Part shown: in pieces, positions 45,834 through 53,756 of the stretch
How positions within the stretch are numbered: the first letter of the stretch is position 1
Layout of the letters: each line of letters opens with the position of its first letter
Source of the DNA: QHXW01 sp035297145
GTDB taxonomy: Bacteria > Acidobacteriota > Terriglobia > Bryobacterales > Bryobacteraceae
Direction: 5' to 3'
Length of the DNA: 64,000 nucleotides
Assembly (NCBI GenBank): GCA_035297145.1
Contig: DATGZN010000004.1
Location: 62,001-126,000, forward strand
Translations under genes and position numbers: made by a program
Notes under the pieces: generated by a model
Told to the model about the DNA's origin: nothing
The model's database searches: none
Seen by the model: the letters and a program-made list of their open reading frames with translations, nothing else

Positions 45834-46631
45834 ATGACCTCGCTCGCCCTGCCATCTTCAGTTCTTGCGCCTTCGTGGTATGAACTGTGGCGCCGTCACT
45901 TTCTCCAGAACCGCGGTGGCATGCCTACCTTGCCGTGGGCTGAACCGCAGCGACTCACCGCGGCCGAACGCCGGCTCGTCGCCCGTTCGATTCAGCAATT
46001 CCAGTTGGGTGAGTTTGCGCGCGGCCGCGGGTTTATGCGGCGAGCCTCGGCGCACCCGATCCTCGGCTCAGATCCTCAGTGGCTGCCGGCTTTGCAGCTT
46101 TTCATCGCCGAGGAGCAGGAACACAGCAACATCCTTGGCCGGTACCTCGACCGCGAGGGGATTCCGCGCCTTGAAGGGCACTGGCTCGACGGCATGTTTC
46201 GCCGCCTACGCAAGTTGGCAGGCCTGGAACTGTGCGCGGCGGTATTGGTCACGGCGGAAACTCTCGCCATCCCCTTCTATCAGGCGTTGCGGGATGCGAC
46301 GCATTCGCCCCTTCTGCGCGCGATCTGTGTGCGCATTCTATGCGACGAGGCTGCTCACCTGAAATTCCAGGCCCTGACGCTCGGCTTGATTCGCCACCCG
46401 CTGGGAAAACGGGCCCGGGCAATCCGCTCCCTCGGCCACGCCGTATTGTTCCACGGCACCGCTCTGTTGCTGTGGCAGGAGCACCGCCGGGTGTTTCGGG
46501 CCGCCGGCTGGAGCTTCCACCGCTTTTGGAATGAGGCCCGCCGGGAATTCGAGATGCTCGAACGCCAGATTGGGCAGGTCTCAGCGGAGGGAGCGCGTTT
46601 CGGATCCTACGATCGGCAGATACTCGACTAG
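45834..46631 (+). CDS. Putative ferritin-like diiron protein of unknown function
   Basis: The 265-residue soluble helical protein has ligands spaced as in a four-helix diiron carboxylate enzyme: Glu60 (QLGEFARG), Glu94-x-x-His97 (AEEQEHSN), Glu142 (VTAETLA) and Glu172-x-x-His175 (CDEAAHLKFQ). This is the E/ExxH/E/ExxH pattern of ferritin-like oxidases and desaturases. I know of no named family that fits the rest. Residues 30-45 and the tail are not conserved-looking. It lies 64 bases downstream of the NfrB-like gene but has its own promoter. Function unknown; an oxygenase or oxidase is plausible. Confidence 0.7.
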   Translation: MTSLALPSSVLAPSWYELWRRHFLQNRGGMPTLPWAEPQRLTAAERRLVARSIQQFQLGEFARGRGFMRRASAHPILGSDPQWLPALQLFIAEEQEHSNILGRYLDREGIPRLEGHWLDGMFRRLRKLAGLELCAAVLVTAETLAIPFYQALRDATHSPLLRAICVRILCDEAAHLKFQALTLGLIRHPLGKRARAIRSLGHAVLFHGTALLLWQEHRRVFRAAGWSFHRFWNEARREFEMLERQIGQVSAEGARFGSYDRQILD

Positions 46632-46728
46632 TGGTCTGTCGCGGCCAGAACAACCGCTTCCTTATGGGCGCGGCTCAGTAAGGCCCGCTAGAGACTGAGC
46701 TGCGGTAAACTCGACTCTTTCCACCGCC

Positions 46729-48966
46729 ATGGCCAAATTTGTGCGAATCCTGCTGTTATTCATTTTGCTCTTATCCGCGGTACCGGGCGCTGATCCACCT
46801 ACGGTGCAAGGTTTCTCGTCCGACTCTGCAACGTCTGAACGCGCCTGGGAAGCGATCTTCAAAGCCGTGCCCAGCCCCGAACACCTCCGCGAGTACATGC
46901 AGCGGCTCGCCGCCCGTCCGCATCATGTTGGGACTCCGTACGATAAAGACAACGCCGAGTGGATTCTCGCTCGATTCAAGGAATGGGGGCTGGACGCTCA
47001 CATTGAGAATTTCGACGTTCTGTTCCCGTCGCCGAAAGAGCGAGCGGTGGAACTGGTCGAGCCCAAGCGTTTCGTGGCGAAGCTGGAAGAACCGCCGGTC
47101 TCAATCGACGCGACTTCCAACCAGCAGGCCGAACAGTTGCCGACCTACAACGCCTATTCGATCGACGGCGATGTCACCGCGCCGGCGGTGTATGTGAACT
47201 ACGGCGTACCGGATGATTACGAGCAACTCGATCGCCTGGGCATTTCCGTGAAGGGCGCAATCGTCATTGCGCGCTATGGTGGGTCCTGGCGCGGCATCAA
47301 GCCAAAAGTGGCCGCGGAACACGGCGCAATCGGTTGCATCATCTATTCCGACCCGCACGAGGACGGGTATTTCGAAGGCGACGTCTTTCCTGCGGGTGCA
47401 TGGCGCTCGCGCGACGGAGTGCAACGCGGCAGCGTGATGGATATGCCGATCTATCCCGGCGATCCACTGACTCCCGGCGTCGGCGCCACCGAAGGCGCGA
47501 AACGCTTGCCCATCAGCGAAGCCAAGACCATCACCAAGATTCCCGTGCTTCCCATTTCCTATGGCGATGCCGAGCCACTTCTGGAGGCGCTTACGGGGCC
47601 AGTGGCGCCGGCCCACTGGCGTGGCGCGCTGCCCCTTACGTATCATGTCGGCCCTGGTCCAGCCAAGGTCCATTTAAAGGTGAAATCGAATTGGGACACC
47701 AAACGGCTCTACGACGTAATCGCGCGCATACCGGGCAAGACGGAACCGGATATTTGGATTGTCCGCGGCAATCACCACGATGCCTGGGTCAACGGCGCCG
47801 AAGATCCAGTCTCGGGAACGGTAGCCGAGATGGAGGAAGCGCGCGGCCTGGCGGAGCTTGTGAAGCAGGGTTGGCAGCCCAAGCGGACCATCGTTTACTG
47901 CGTGTGGGATGGCGAGGAAGAAGGACTACTGGGTTCCACGGAGTGGGCCGAGCAGCACGCCGATGAGCTGAGGCAGCACGCCGCGGTCTACATCAATTCG
48001 GACGGCAATGGCCGCGGGTATCTGGGCATGGCGGGTTCGCACTCGCTCGAAAAGTTTATGAACGGTGTGGCCAAAGACGTCAACGATCCCGAGAAGGACT
48101 ATCCGGCGTGGAAGCGGTTACGGCTAGAACGCATCGCCAACGCACCCCCCGACCAGCGGGACGAGGTTCGTAAGCGCGCTGATCTTCGCCTGGGAGCGCT
48201 GGGTTCGGGCTCGGACTACACCGCCTTCATCGATCATCTCGGTGTCGCGTCGCTCAACTTGGGTTACGGCGGCGAGGACGGCGGCGGGATCTATCACTCC
48301 ATCTACGATGATTTGTACTGGTACACGCACTTTTCCGATACCGATTTTCGCTACGGCCGCGCCCTCGCCCAAACGATCGGCCTCGCGGTGATGCGCATGG
48401 CGGATGCGGACCTGTTGCCTTACGATTTCACAGGCCTCGCCGATACAGTTGGAAGATACGTCGACGAGCTGGAGAAGTTGTGGAAGTCGAAGAGCGACGA
48501 GATCAAGGAGCGCAACACGGAGTTAGAAGAGGGCGTTTACGTTGCCATCGCCGACCCCAAGAAGACTCTGGTGCCGCCCAAGGCGGAAGACGCACCGCCG
48601 TTCCTGAATTTTGCTCCGCTACGCAATGGGCTCGACAAGCTGCAGCACAGCTCGGAACATTACGATAAGGCCGTTGCACATGCGGCGGTCGGCGTAAAAC
48701 CCCTGGACGGGGTGAATCGCAAACTCACCCAAGCCGAGCGCGCTCTTACGCTGCCGGATGGTTTGCCCGGCCGTCCGTGGTTCCAACACCAGATCTATGC
48801 GCCGGGACTTTACACCGGCTATGGCGTGAAGACGATTCCAGGCGCGCGCGAGGCCATCGAGCAGAAAAACTGGAAACAGGCGGATGAGCAGATCGTACGC
48901 GCCGGACAAGTGCTGGAAAATGAGGCCCGGGTGATTGAAGAGATCGCGGTGGAGTTGGAGCGGTGA
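46729..48966 (+). CDS. Exported M28 zinc peptidase (glutamate carboxypeptidase II-like)
   Basis: The 745-residue protein has a signal peptide (MAKFVRILLLFILLLSAVPG), a PA domain (about 140-280), the M28 catalytic domain and a C-terminal transferrin-receptor-like helical dimerisation domain (about 600-745). Zinc ligands and catalytic residues lie in IVRGNHHDAWVNGAEDP, CVWDGEEEGLLGSTEW, INSDGNG and GGIYHSIYDDLYWY. It removes C-terminal or N-terminal residues from peptides outside the cytoplasm. The length and domain order match human GCPII relatives. It is not clearly operonic with its neighbours. Confidence 0.93.
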   Translation: MAKFVRILLLFILLLSAVPGADPPTVQGFSSDSATSERAWEAIFKAVPSPEHLREYMQRLAARPHHVGTPYDKDNAEWILARFKEWGLDAHIENFDVLFPSPKERAVELVEPKRFVAKLEEPPVSIDATSNQQAEQLPTYNAYSIDGDVTAPAVYVNYGVPDDYEQLDRLGISVKGAIVIARYGGSWRGIKPKVAAEHGAIGCIIYSDPHEDGYFEGDVFPAGAWRSRDGVQRGSVMDMPIYPGDPLTPGVGATEGAKRLPISEAKTITKIPVLPISYGDAEPLLEALTGPVAPAHWRGALPLTYHVGPGPAKVHLKVKSNWDTKRLYDVIARIPGKTEPDIWIVRGNHHDAWVNGAEDPVSGTVAEMEEARGLAELVKQGWQPKRTIVYCVWDGEEEGLLGSTEWAEQHADELRQHAAVYINSDGNGRGYLGMAGSHSLEKFMNGVAKDVNDPEKDYPAWKRLRLERIANAPPDQRDEVRKRADLRLGALGSGSDYTAFIDHLGVASLNLGYGGEDGGGIYHSIYDDLYWYTHFSDTDFRYGRALAQTIGLAVMRMADADLLPYDFTGLADTVGRYVDELEKLWKSKSDEIKERNTELEEGVYVAIADPKKTLVPPKAEDAPPFLNFAPLRNGLDKLQHSSEHYDKAVAHAAVGVKPLDGVNRKLTQAERALTLPDGLPGRPWFQHQIYAPGLYTGYGVKTIPGAREAIEQKNWKQADEQIVRAGQVLENEARVIEEIAVELER

Positions 48967-49017
48967 CGAGCCGGTTGTCCCCGCCCTCCGGAATTGAGAA
49001 AATAACAGCAAACCCTT

Positions 49018-49248
49018 ATGCCTATCTACGAATATAAGTGCCAGGACTGCGGGACCAAGTTTGAGAAGCTGCTGCGGCGCTCCTCCGAGGCCGCGGAGCT
49101 GAATTGTCCCTCTTGCGGAAAAGCGCATCTCACCCAGGAATTCTCCACGTTCGCCGCGCACGCCAACGGCTCGCCCGCCGAGGCAGGCCCTGCGCCCATG
49201 TGCCCGGGCGGCATGTGCAGCAATCCTGGATTCTGCGGTCGAAACTAA
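49018..49248 (+). CDS. FmdB-family zinc ribbon protein
   Basis: The 76-residue protein has two CxxC pairs (Cys8/Cys11 and Cys30/Cys33) within MPIYEYKCQDCG and LNCPSCGK, the FmdB zinc ribbon, followed by a Cys/Gly/Met-rich tail (MCPGGMCSNPGFCG). Members are thought to regulate or bind nucleic acid, without firm proof. It abuts the malate synthase gene: the stop ends at 49248 and the ATG begins at 49249. Confidence 0.88.
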   Translation: MPIYEYKCQDCGTKFEKLLRRSSEAAELNCPSCGKAHLTQEFSTFAAHANGSPAEAGPAPMCPGGMCSNPGFCGRN

Positions 49249-50829
49249 ATGGCCGCGCCGCTGGTTCGCAGCAATCTCGAGGTCACAGGTCCTGTAAGCG
49301 CCGCGTACCGCGAAATCCTGACTCCGGAAGCACTCGAATTTCTGTCGCAACTCGCGCAACGATTCGAACCGCGGCGGCTTGGCTTGCTCGAACGGCGCCA
49401 GGCGAGGCAGGCGGAACTGGATTCCGGCAAGCTGCCCGACTTTCTCCCTGAGACCGCCGGTGTGCGACAGGGGGACTGGGCTGTCGTCCCAATTCCAAAG
49501 GATCTGGAAGACCGGCGCGTCGAGATCACCGGCCCCGTCGAGCGCAAGATGATCATCAACGCGCTCAATTCGGGCGCGAGCGTCTTTATGGCCGATTTCG
49601 AGGATTCGAACTCTCCGACATGGGAGAACAACGTCGAAGGCCAGATCAATCTCCGCGATGCAATCAATGGCAGCATTAGTTTTTCGAGTCCCGAAGGCAA
49701 GCAGTACAAGCTCAATGCACGCATTGCGACGCTCTTGGTCCGGCCGCGCGGCTGGCACTTAGTCGAGAAGCATGTTCTGGTGGACGGCAAACCGATATCC
49801 GGATCTCTCTTCGACTTCGGCCTGTATTTCTTCCACAACGCCGCTAAGTTGATCGCGAAGGGCACCGGGCCGTACTTTTATCTGCCGAAACTCGAGAGCC
49901 ACTTAGAAGCACGGCTATGGAATGACGTTTTCGTCTTCGCCCAGGATTATCTCAAGATCCCGAGAGGCACGATTCGCGCCACGGTTCTGATTGAAACGAT
50001 ACTCGCCGCATTCGAGATGGATGAGATCCTCTACGAACTGCGCGAGCATTCTTCCGGCCTCAATTGCGGGCGCTGGGACTACATTTTCAGCTTCATCAAG
50101 AAGTTCCGCAATCGCCCTGATTTTCTGCTGCCCAATCGTGCCCAGGTCACCATGGATCGCGATTTTCTCAAGGCGTATGTGGACTTGCTGATCCAAACCT
50201 GCCACCGGCGCGGTATTCATGCCATGGGCGGCATGGCGGCACAGATCCCAATCAAGAGCGATCCGGAGGCCAACGAGAAGGCGCTCGAAAAGGTGTGCCA
50301 GGATAAGTTGCGCGAGGTGAAGGCCGGTCACGATGGTACCTGGGTGGCGCACCCGGGACTTGTCCCCGTGGCGAAGGAAATCTTCGACCACTACATGCCG
50401 CAGCCCAATCAACTCTCGGTGAAGCGGGAAGATGTTCACATCACACAGCGCGATCTTCTCAAGGTGCCAGCGGGCGAGATCACGGAGCAAGGCCTGCATC
50501 TCAACGTTGATGTGGGGATTCAGTATCTGGAATCGTGGCTGCGCGGAAACGGCTGCGTGCCGATTTACAACTTGATGGAGGACGCGGCCACAGCCGAGAT
50601 ATCTCGTGCCCAGGTTTGGCAGTGGCTGCGACACGGGGCACGGCTGAGTGATGGGCGGAATATTACACGCGAGTTAGTCAGTCAGGTGATTGGAGAAGAA
50701 GTCGGCAAGCTGAAAGCCCGCTCTGGCCCCGGTAAGTTCGACTTAGCCGCACAGCTATTCGAGCGCATGATGACGGGCGGGGATTTTCCGGATTTTATGA
50801 CGCTGTCTGCCTACGACCAGTTGGCGTAA
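49249..50829 (+). CDS. aceB: Malate synthase A
   Basis: The 526-residue enzyme condenses glyoxylate and acetyl-CoA to malate in the glyoxylate cycle. Conserved parts are MADFEDSNSPTWENNVEGQINLRDAI with the catalytic region, LLVRPRGWHLVEKHV, ETILAAFEMDEILYELREHSSGLNCGRWDYIFS, AMGGMAAQIPIK and GTWVAHPGLVPVA. The length fits the A isoform. Isocitrate lyase is not in this window. It is translationally close to the FmdB gene. Confidence 0.95.
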   Translation: MAAPLVRSNLEVTGPVSAAYREILTPEALEFLSQLAQRFEPRRLGLLERRQARQAELDSGKLPDFLPETAGVRQGDWAVVPIPKDLEDRRVEITGPVERKMIINALNSGASVFMADFEDSNSPTWENNVEGQINLRDAINGSISFSSPEGKQYKLNARIATLLVRPRGWHLVEKHVLVDGKPISGSLFDFGLYFFHNAAKLIAKGTGPYFYLPKLESHLEARLWNDVFVFAQDYLKIPRGTIRATVLIETILAAFEMDEILYELREHSSGLNCGRWDYIFSFIKKFRNRPDFLLPNRAQVTMDRDFLKAYVDLLIQTCHRRGIHAMGGMAAQIPIKSDPEANEKALEKVCQDKLREVKAGHDGTWVAHPGLVPVAKEIFDHYMPQPNQLSVKREDVHITQRDLLKVPAGEITEQGLHLNVDVGIQYLESWLRGNGCVPIYNLMEDAATAEISRAQVWQWLRHGARLSDGRNITRELVSQVIGEEVGKLKARSGPGKFDLAAQLFERMMTGGDFPDFMTLSAYDQLA

Positions 50830-50870
50830 GCCGCGACCGCTTGCTACGCGCCCAGCTCGCTACGGGTAAG

Positions 50871-50946
50871 ACCGCTCCCTTTGGTCGCGGCTCAGTTTCG
50901 AGTCTCGAACGCAAACCGATTCTGAGCCGCGACCAAAGGGAGCGGT
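50871..50946. repeat. Inverted REP pair (BIME-like)
   Basis: A perfect 25-base inverted repeat (50871-50895 and 50922-50946) with a 26-base loop. Its core is ACCGCTCCCTTTGGTCGCGG. The pair lies just upstream of the REP-associated transposase and could fold into a long hairpin. Confidence 0.85.
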
Positions 50947-50967
50947 AAAATCTGAATAAATCCTGCG

Positions 50968-51459
50968 GTGAACTATCTGATTACCTTCGCTTGTTACGGT
51001 CGCCACTTGCACGGCCACGCCGCGGGCTCCGTTGATCGGCGACATAACCTACCGGGTAGCCGGATGATCGACTTCGATCCGCGACGAGCTTCCGCAGAGT
51101 TGGAGCGCATGGATCAATTGCCCTACAGCATGGATGCAACTCGTCGGGCTCTGGTACTTTCGGCTCTGCAGGAGCGGTGTGAGCAACGACGGTGGAAGCT
51201 ATACGCGGCTCATGTCCGCACAAGCCACATCCACATGGTTGTTGAAGGCCAAGTCCGGCCGGAGGGGATCATGAACGATCTTAAGTCTTATGCGAGCCGC
51301 TGCCTGAACCGAAAGGGATATGACAAACCGGGTCGCAAGCGATGGGCCAGGCATGGGAGCACACGATGGTTGTGGAAGCCCTCACATGTCGCAGCCGCCA
51401 TTCACTACGTCATCCACGAGCAAGGTGAACCAATGGCGGTTTTCGAGGAGATTTTATGA
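50968..51459 (+). CDS. REP-associated tyrosine transposase (RAYT, IS200-like)
   Basis: The 163-residue protein has the Y1/HUH transposase layout: N-terminal YLITFACYGRHLHGH, HUH motif in TSHIHMVVEG near residue 90, and the likely catalytic Tyr in AAAIHYVIHEQGEPM near residue 150. It starts at GTG 50968. RAYTs recognise REP hairpins rather than move as ordinary insertion sequences. Inverted and direct REP copies lie 22 bases upstream of the start and three bases after the stop, supporting this role. It appears intact. Confidence 0.9.
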   Translation: MNYLITFACYGRHLHGHAAGSVDRRHNLPGSRMIDFDPRRASAELERMDQLPYSMDATRRALVLSALQERCEQRRWKLYAAHVRTSHIHMVVEGQVRPEGIMNDLKSYASRCLNRKGYDKPGRKRWARHGSTRWLWKPSHVAAAIHYVIHEQGEPMAVFEEIL

Positions 51460-51461
51460 GG

Positions 51462-51481
51462 ACCGCTCCCTTTGGTCGCGG
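51462..51481. repeat. Third REP copy
   Basis: The 20 bases are identical to the core of the upstream pair and lie in the orientation of the first arm, three bases after the transposase stop and one base before the convergent stop at 51483. Confidence 0.85.
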
Positions 51482-51482
51482 T

Positions 51483-52409
51483 TTACCCTCCGCCCGCGAG
51501 CGATTCCAGAAATGCCGCAGGCAGAGGCCAGCGTCCCAGCACGCGCCGGCCGGATTGTTCGAACACGCCCGCCGTCAGCACGCCACTCAGATCCTTTGCG
51601 TTGGGCGCTTGTTTCTCCCGTGCCATCATTTCTTTAACGAGTGAAGTCGCGTGTTGCAACTGGCCCGCCAGCGCCGCGGCGTCGTCTGACGAGCGGCACG
51701 TGACCAAAAGCCTGGCTTCCAGCTTCTCCCCTTCGGGCCCAAGCGACAGCAGAATCTTGTCGGCTGACGCCAGTGCTGTAGTGAAGAAACTCGCGCCTGG
51801 CGGCAACTGTCCCGGCGTTTTTAGGCTTTCCGCGGGAATGGAAAGCCACACCGGGTCACGCGGGGCATCGAGCGGCTGCACAGCGCTAGTCTGTGCCTCC
51901 ACAAGACGCATAGCCGCGGAGTTGTCCGTGCTGACGGCCAGCGCCATCAGATTGGCTTGGAGCGGCACGAAAGAAATGCGTCGCGCGGGCGTGCTGCCCT
52001 GCATGCGACATAAGCGGCCCTCGCAGCCCCCGCCCTGCCCTTGCGCATAGGCGCGCAGCTTTTGCCAGTCGAATCGGCCCTTCACGACGAAAAATTCGCC
52101 GTCGCTGCTGAAGGACACCGCGGCGAGATCCAGATCTCTCTGGTAATCGAATCCCGTGGCGCGAACGAACGCCTGGTAGTCCGGCTCTTCGGCGGTTTTG
52201 GACGACGCCAGCAGCTTCAACACGCCGCCGCGCCGCAAGGTGTCGAAGTCCACGAACAGGACCGTCGCGTTTTCGGGCGGCAGGCGTCGCAGCATCCCCG
52301 CGGGACTCGCGGCCGCTAGACGGTTGCGCTCGTAGACAGCCAGCCACACCGCGCCGCCTGCAACCAGCAACAGCACGATGGCCGCCCAGGCACGGCCGGA
52401 AAGTTTCAC
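51483..52409 (-). CDS. Membrane-anchored protein of unknown function
   Basis: The 308-residue protein has an N-terminal signal anchor (AWAAIVLLLVAGGAVWLAVY) and a soluble extracytoplasmic part. Visible segments are ATVLFVDFDTLRRGGVLKLL (about 47-66), YQRDLDLAAVSFSSDGEFFVVKGRFDWQKL and ISFVPLQANLMALAVS. This resembles exported acidobacterial proteins that measure up to a variable length with alternating strands, but I cannot name a family. It begins with GTG 52409 and is upstream of nothing obvious; its stop is next to the REP copy. Confidence 0.7.
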   Translation of the reverse strand: MKLSGRAWAAIVLLLVAGGAVWLAVYERNRLAAASPAGMLRRLPPENATVLFVDFDTLRRGGVLKLLASSKTAEEPDYQAFVRATGFDYQRDLDLAAVSFSSDGEFFVVKGRFDWQKLRAYAQGQGGGCEGRLCRMQGSTPARRISFVPLQANLMALAVSTDNSAAMRLVEAQTSAVQPLDAPRDPVWLSIPAESLKTPGQLPPGASFFTTALASADKILLSLGPEGEKLEARLLVTCRSSDDAAALAGQLQHATSLVKEMMAREKQAPNAKDLSGVLTAGVFEQSGRRVLGRWPLPAAFLESLAGGG

Positions 52410-52419
52410 GAACTCAGTA

Positions 52420-53463
52420 TCACACGACTGCTGCCGCGGTTTCGGCCTGTCGTGCTTCCTTCCATAGCTCGATGTACGGCCGGAGCTGCTGCATCATGTT
52501 GCGGAATTGATCGAGCGTGAGGGATTGCGCTCCGTCGCTCACCGCCTTCTCGGGATACGGATGCACTTCGACGATCAGGCCATCGGCTCCGATGGCCACC
52601 GCCGCGCGGGCCAACGCCGGTACCAGGCTCCGCTTCCCCGTGGCATGGCTGGGATCGAGAATCACGGGCAGGTGCGTCATCTCGTTCAGAACCGGCACCG
52701 CGGCGATGTCGCAGGTGTTGCGAGTCGCGGTTTCAAACGTGCGGATGCCGCGCTCGCACAGCAACACGGCGGAATTGCCGTGAGCGACAAGGTATTCCGC
52801 CGACATCAGTAACTCTTTGATGGTGGAACTCATGCCGCGCTTCAGCAGCACGGGCCGTCCGCATTTTCCCAACGACTTCAGCAGCGCAAAATTCTGCATG
52901 TTGCGCGCGCCCACTTGCATGATGTCGGCATATTCGGCCACCATCTCGGCATCGCGGTCGCTCATCACCTCGGTGATGATCGCCAGGCCGGTCGCCTCCT
53001 TTGCCTTGCGCAACAGCTTCAGGCCTTCCAGTTCCATGCCTTGAAAATCGTAGGGCGAAGTACGTGGTTTGAAAGCTCCGCCACGCAGAATGCAGGCGCC
53101 GGCTTTCCGCACGGCCTCGGCGGTATCCATGATTTGCCGCTCGGATTCGACCGAGCACGGACCCGCCATCACGATAAATTCATCGCCTCCGATTTCCAAA
53201 CCGTTGACGCGCATTTGCGTGCGTTCCTTTTTGAATTCTTTGCTCACGAACTTGTAAGGCGCTGAGATCCGCACCGCCCGTTCAACGCCGGGCGTCGCTT
53301 CGAGCGACTCGAGACATGCCGTCACGTCGCCGATCCCGACCACGCCGATTACGACGCGCTCCTCGCCCTCGATGGAGTGGACCTTATAACCAAACTCGCG
53401 AATCCGCTCGCAAACATGGTCGATCTCCTCGCGCGTAGCGTGAGGCCGCATCGAAATAATCAT
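52420..53463 (-). CDS. aroF: DAHP synthase (3-deoxy-7-phosphoheptulonate synthase)
   Basis: The 347-residue enzyme makes the first step of the shikimate pathway from PEP and erythrose 4-phosphate. An N-terminal ferredoxin-like/ACT-type regulatory domain (residues 1-70, MIISMRPHATREEIDHVCERIREFGY) precedes the barrel, as in the Thermotoga-type enzymes inhibited by Tyr and Phe. Catalytic landmarks are AGPCSVES, GGAFKPRTSPYDFQG, LKRGMSSTIKELL, CERGIRTFE and DPSHATGKR. ATG 53463 has GAGGAGG eight bases upstream; the frame is open to 53496 but that would run through the terminator. Its leader carries a Phe/Tyr attenuator. Confidence 0.95.
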   Translation of the reverse strand: MIISMRPHATREEIDHVCERIREFGYKVHSIEGEERVVIGVVGIGDVTACLESLEATPGVERAVRISAPYKFVSKEFKKERTQMRVNGLEIGGDEFIVMAGPCSVESERQIMDTAEAVRKAGACILRGGAFKPRTSPYDFQGMELEGLKLLRKAKEATGLAIITEVMSDRDAEMVAEYADIMQVGARNMQNFALLKSLGKCGRPVLLKRGMSSTIKELLMSAEYLVAHGNSAVLLCERGIRTFETATRNTCDIAAVPVLNEMTHLPVILDPSHATGKRSLVPALARAAVAIGADGLIVEVHPYPEKAVSDGAQSLTLDQFRNMMQQLRPYIELWKEARQAETAAAVV

Positions 53464-53489
53464 GACTTCCACCTCCTCGGAAAATAAAA

Positions 53490-53511
53490 AACCCACTCCA
53501 TCGAGTGGGTT
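53490..53511 (-). terminator. Attenuator terminator in the aroF leader
   Basis: AACCCACTC-GATG-GAGTGGGTT forms a nine-pair stem with a four-base loop, followed by TTTTT then ATTTT. It stands 26 bases before the aroF start, so it can only serve to stop transcription before aroF. Confidence 0.9.
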
Positions 53512-53603
53512 GGTTTCGTCCGAACTGCTGTGTGTCTAAACCAACGCCACTCTACGCGATCCCGGTAAAGTACCGGAATCGGTACGTAAACGCGTAGTTG
53601 GCG
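53503..53603 (-). promoter_or_regulatory. Alternative helices of the aroF attenuator
   Basis: Arm 1 (53591-53603, codons 5-9 of the leader) pairs with arm 2 (53545-53558) as CGCCA and CTACGCG against CGCGTAG and TGGCG, twelve pairs with a small internal loop. Arm 2 (53538-53552, GAGTGG, bulged C, GTTGGTTT) pairs alternatively with arm 3 (53503-53516, AAACCAAC plus CCACTC), fourteen pairs. Arm 3 overlaps the 5' side of the terminator. All three states exclude each other in the classical order 1:2, 2:3, 3:4. Confidence 0.82.
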
Positions 53604-53617
53604 AAGGGCTGCAACAC
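53552..53617 (-). CDS. Phe/Tyr-rich leader peptide of aroF
   Basis: A 21-codon frame runs from GTG 53617 to TAG 53552. Seven of 21 residues are aromatic: four Phe (codons 5, 10, 14, 17) and three Tyr (8, 12, 16), with the core FANYAFTYRFRYF. Its stop codon lies inside helix arm 2. There is no Shine-Dalgarno sequence; the predicted transcript start is only a few bases before the GTG, so translation may be leaderless. This is the expected control peptide for attenuation of DAHP synthase by Phe and Tyr. The role is inferred from position and composition. Confidence 0.8.
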   Translation of the reverse strand: MLQPFANYAFTYRFRYFTGIA

Positions 53618-53626
53618 TAGAAGGGC

Positions 53627-53656
53627 AGTATATCGTCAATGTCTGGCTGGTTGCAA
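53627..53656 (-). promoter_or_regulatory. Promoter of the aroF leader
   Basis: TTGCAA (53651-53656) and TATACT (53627-53632) on the minus strand are 18 bases apart. The start would be near 53619, almost at the GTG of the leader peptide. Confidence 0.6.
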
Positions 53657-53724
53657 CCGCGTTCGGGGCAGTTTACAAATGCTCTAATCCCAGAATCCGC
53701 ATGTAGCTCCAAACTGAAAAACTA

Positions 53725-53756
53725 CTTTTCAACGCCGAAGGCGCAGAGAACGCCCA
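53725..53756. repeat. Dispersed imperfect repeat, copy 2
   Basis: CTTTTCAACGCCGA followed by AGGCGCAGAGAACGCCCA matches the inverse complement of 22669-22706 apart from a short gap. A weaker relative (AGAGCGCAGAGGGA) lies near 53851. Confidence 0.5.

Larger units (their letters stand above)
50871..51481 (+). mobile_element. RAYT/REP unit
   Basis: The REP pair (50871-50946), the RAYT gene (50968-51459) and a third REP copy (51462-51481) together form a self-contained RAYT unit, inserted between aceB and the gene at 51483. Confidence 0.8.

Noticed and set aside
48619..49758. 379-residue open frame on the minus strand
   Set aside because: Covers the end of the M28 peptidase, the FmdB gene and the start of malate synthase, all well supported on the other strand.
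53503..53640. T-box or riboswitch before aroF
   Set aside because: The specifier-loop and GGGTGGnACCGCG antiterminator signature of T-boxes is absent, while a Phe/Tyr-rich leader frame and exclusive helices fit ribosome-mediated attenuation.
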